Below, piece after piece: positions 62,966-64,000 of a stretch of 64,000 nt of DNA. The notes beneath the pieces were generated by a model. The model was given only the letters and a program-made list of their open reading frames with translations. It did no database searches and was not told where the DNA came from. Where the stretch lies: positions 124,001-188,000 of the forward strand of contig CAYMYN010000005.1 of NCBI GenBank assembly GCA_964394665.1, read 5' to 3'. The position numbers were made by a program, and so were the translations under genes. This DNA comes from CAYMYN01 sp964394665 (lineage in GTDB: Bacteria; Planctomycetota; UBA1135; GCA-002686595). Within the stretch, counting starts at the first letter, position 1, and each line of letters starts with the position of its first letter.

Positions 62966-63644
62966 ATGAACGACCTCCCGGACGGAGCCCTGCTGCGGGC
63001 CTGGCGCGGCGGCGACTCGGCGGCCTTCGCCGAGCTCGTCGAGCGCCACCAGGACGCCCTCCTGCGGCACGCCCGCGGGGTCCTGGGCTCGGGGTCGCAG
63101 CACGAGGACGTGGTCCAGGACGCCTTCCTGGCGTTGGCGAAGGGGCCGCTGGAGCTGCCGCGGGAGGTGCTCGGGGATCCCGAGGCCGAACGCCGCCAAC
63201 TCCTCGCATGGCTGCACAGAGTGGTGAGGAACGGCTGTATGGACGTCATTCGATCCGAGACGCGTCGCAGGCGCCGCGAGGAAGAGTTCGCCGCGCCCGA
63301 GGGTGGCAGTGGGGGGCTCGACTCGGTCGATGCGCGGGACACACGCGCGTTGGTGGAGCGCAAGCTCGCCGAGTTGCCCCTCGACAAGATCGTGGTGGTG
63401 GTCGGTCACGGCGCCGANNNNNNNNNNGCCCCTCGAACAGCGCGAGGTGCTCGTGCTGCGGCTCCTGTCGGAGCGCAGCTACCGCGAGATCGCGGAGATC
63501 ACGGGCAAGAAGGTCGGCACGGTGGGGTGGTTGGTGAGCGAGGGCCTGAAGGCTCTGGCGGCCCAACTCGAGCCGCTGCTCGCCGGCGAGGTCACGAACA
63601 CGCGCGGCGGCGCCACGGGCGCGCTGCGGGGAGAGCTGTCATGA
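62966..63644 (+). CDS. ECF RNA polymerase sigma factor, interrupted by an assembly gap
   Basis: It starts at ATG 62966. Region 2 reads ALLRAWRGGDSAAFAELVER, HEDVVQDAFLALAKG, then LLAWLHRVVRNGCMDVIRSE. Region 4 reads LVLRLLSERSYREIAEITGK then KVGTVGWLVSEGLKALAAQL. Ten N at 63418-63427 separate the halves and the frame does not agree across them as written. If the nine bases GCCCCTCGA at 63376-63384 and 63428-63436 are one sequence, the frame is restored and the text reads LAELPLEQREV. The true protein is probably about 210 residues. It overlaps the next gene by four bases (ATGA). Confidence 0.8.
63418..63427. other. Assembly gap (10 N)
   Basis: A placeholder run of N lies inside the ECF gene. 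The 33 bases before it (63385-63417) do not continue the sigma-region reading and repeat no known motif, so they may be a faulty contig end. Confidence 0.85.
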
Positions 63645-64000
63645 ATGGGAACACGGAACACGACGCGAGGAAGGACGCGGTGACGCACGAGGAGCTGTGC
63701 GCGCTGGTGCTGGGCGAGCTCGAGGGAGCCGACCGCGCGCGCGTCGAGGCGGCGCTCGCGGCCTCGCCCGAGCTGCTCGCGGAGCACGGGCGCATCGCGC
63801 GCACGATCGAGCTCGTGCAGGGGTCCTTGGCGGGGCCCGCGATGCTCTCGGGCGCGGCCCGCGCCTCGCTCGAGCGCGCGGCGGATGCTCCGCGGGCGGG
63901 CGCGGATCCGTGGCGCGGCATGCTGCGCGCCGCGGCCGCGCTGCTGGCCCTGGCGGGTGGGTTCGTGCTGCTGCGCGAGGTCACCGCGCCCGAGCGGACC
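63641..64000 (+). CDS. Anti-sigma-like or VWA-type membrane protein, 3' truncated
   Basis: It starts at ATG 63641, overlapping the sigma stop, and runs off the end of the window after 120 residues. The beginning resembles the N-terminus of planctomycete proteins that follow ECF genes: an acidic helix (THEELCALVLGELEGADRAR then VEAALAASPELLAEHGRIAR), and a hydrophobic segment (MLRAAAALLALAGGFVLL) near residue 105. In such proteins a VWA or other extracytoplasmic domain follows. The position after the sigma gene suggests anti-sigma function, but no zinc-binding H/C motif is seen in this part. Confidence 0.6.
   Translation, partial: MNGNTEHDARKDAVTHEELCALVLGELEGADRARVEAALAASPELLAEHGRIARTIELVQGSLAGPAMLSGAARASLERAADAPRAGADPWRGMLRAAAALLALAGGFVLLREVTAPERT

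Overview
The window is high-GC bacterial DNA with tightly packed genes. The organism is most likely a large-genome planctomycete. The evidence is an ECF sigma factor fused to a membrane segment and a long carboxypeptidase-regulatory-like region, a Cys-rich C-terminal domain of a kind I recall from marine planctomycetes that occurs on two different secreted proteins, a haem-binding CxxCH protein, HAF-repeat and beta-helix secreted proteins, a RedB-like thioredoxin-fold protein beside a hybrid sensor kinase, and a divergent transketolase. There are no rRNA genes, CRISPR arrays, prophages or insertion sequences. One tRNA (Arg, CCG) is present. A run of 10 N near the right end marks an assembly gap inside a sigma factor gene.

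Layout. 1-12 kb: a truncated EF-hand-like membrane protein, two coupled small membrane proteins, the sigma-fusion protein, a beta-lactamase-fold protein that lacks the catalytic residues, a glycosyltransferase, a haem-binding protein, a B12-binding radical SAM protein and the tRNA. 12-18 kb: a secreted calcium-repeat protein, an ECF sigma factor with its own ECF-type promoter, a membrane anti-sigma-like protein, a hypothetical protein and a GNAT acetyltransferase. 17.5-34 kb: a minus-strand group (histidine kinase, MoxR ATPase, HAD protein), a TPR lipoprotein, a beta-helix protein, MOSC and MltA, a giant MscS channel, a LapA-like protein with a PP2C phosphatase and a Ser/Thr kinase carrying four zinc ribbons, then transketolase.

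34.6-41.7 kb is the most striking block. Four plus-strand genes overlap or nearly touch: a membrane-bound [4Fe-4S]/FAD/NAD(P) oxidoreductase, a membrane-anchored cytochrome with 23 CxxCH motifs, an outer-membrane beta-barrel candidate, and a lipoprotein with 10 CxxCH motifs. Together they resemble a porin-cytochrome conduit that could carry electrons from a cytoplasmic or quinone donor across the envelope. An Mg-type P-ATPase follows.

44-57.7 kb: a HExxH lipoprotein, then nucleoside salvage genes in two groups (a small acidic protein with deoB and deoA, and a CNT-type permease with punA), separated by a large repeat protein and a small GbsR-type regulator island with a palindromic operator. 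57.7-64 kb: a hybrid sensor kinase with RedB, a HAF-repeat protein, an ECF sigma factor broken by the gap, and the start of an anti-sigma-like protein.

A family of dispersed palindromic elements of 105-139 bp occurs three times (13.2, 17.4 and 30.1 kb). In each case the element begins exactly on the stop codon of the gene before it. Several genes have a TANNNT box 6-10 nt before the start codon, which suggests leaderless mRNAs.
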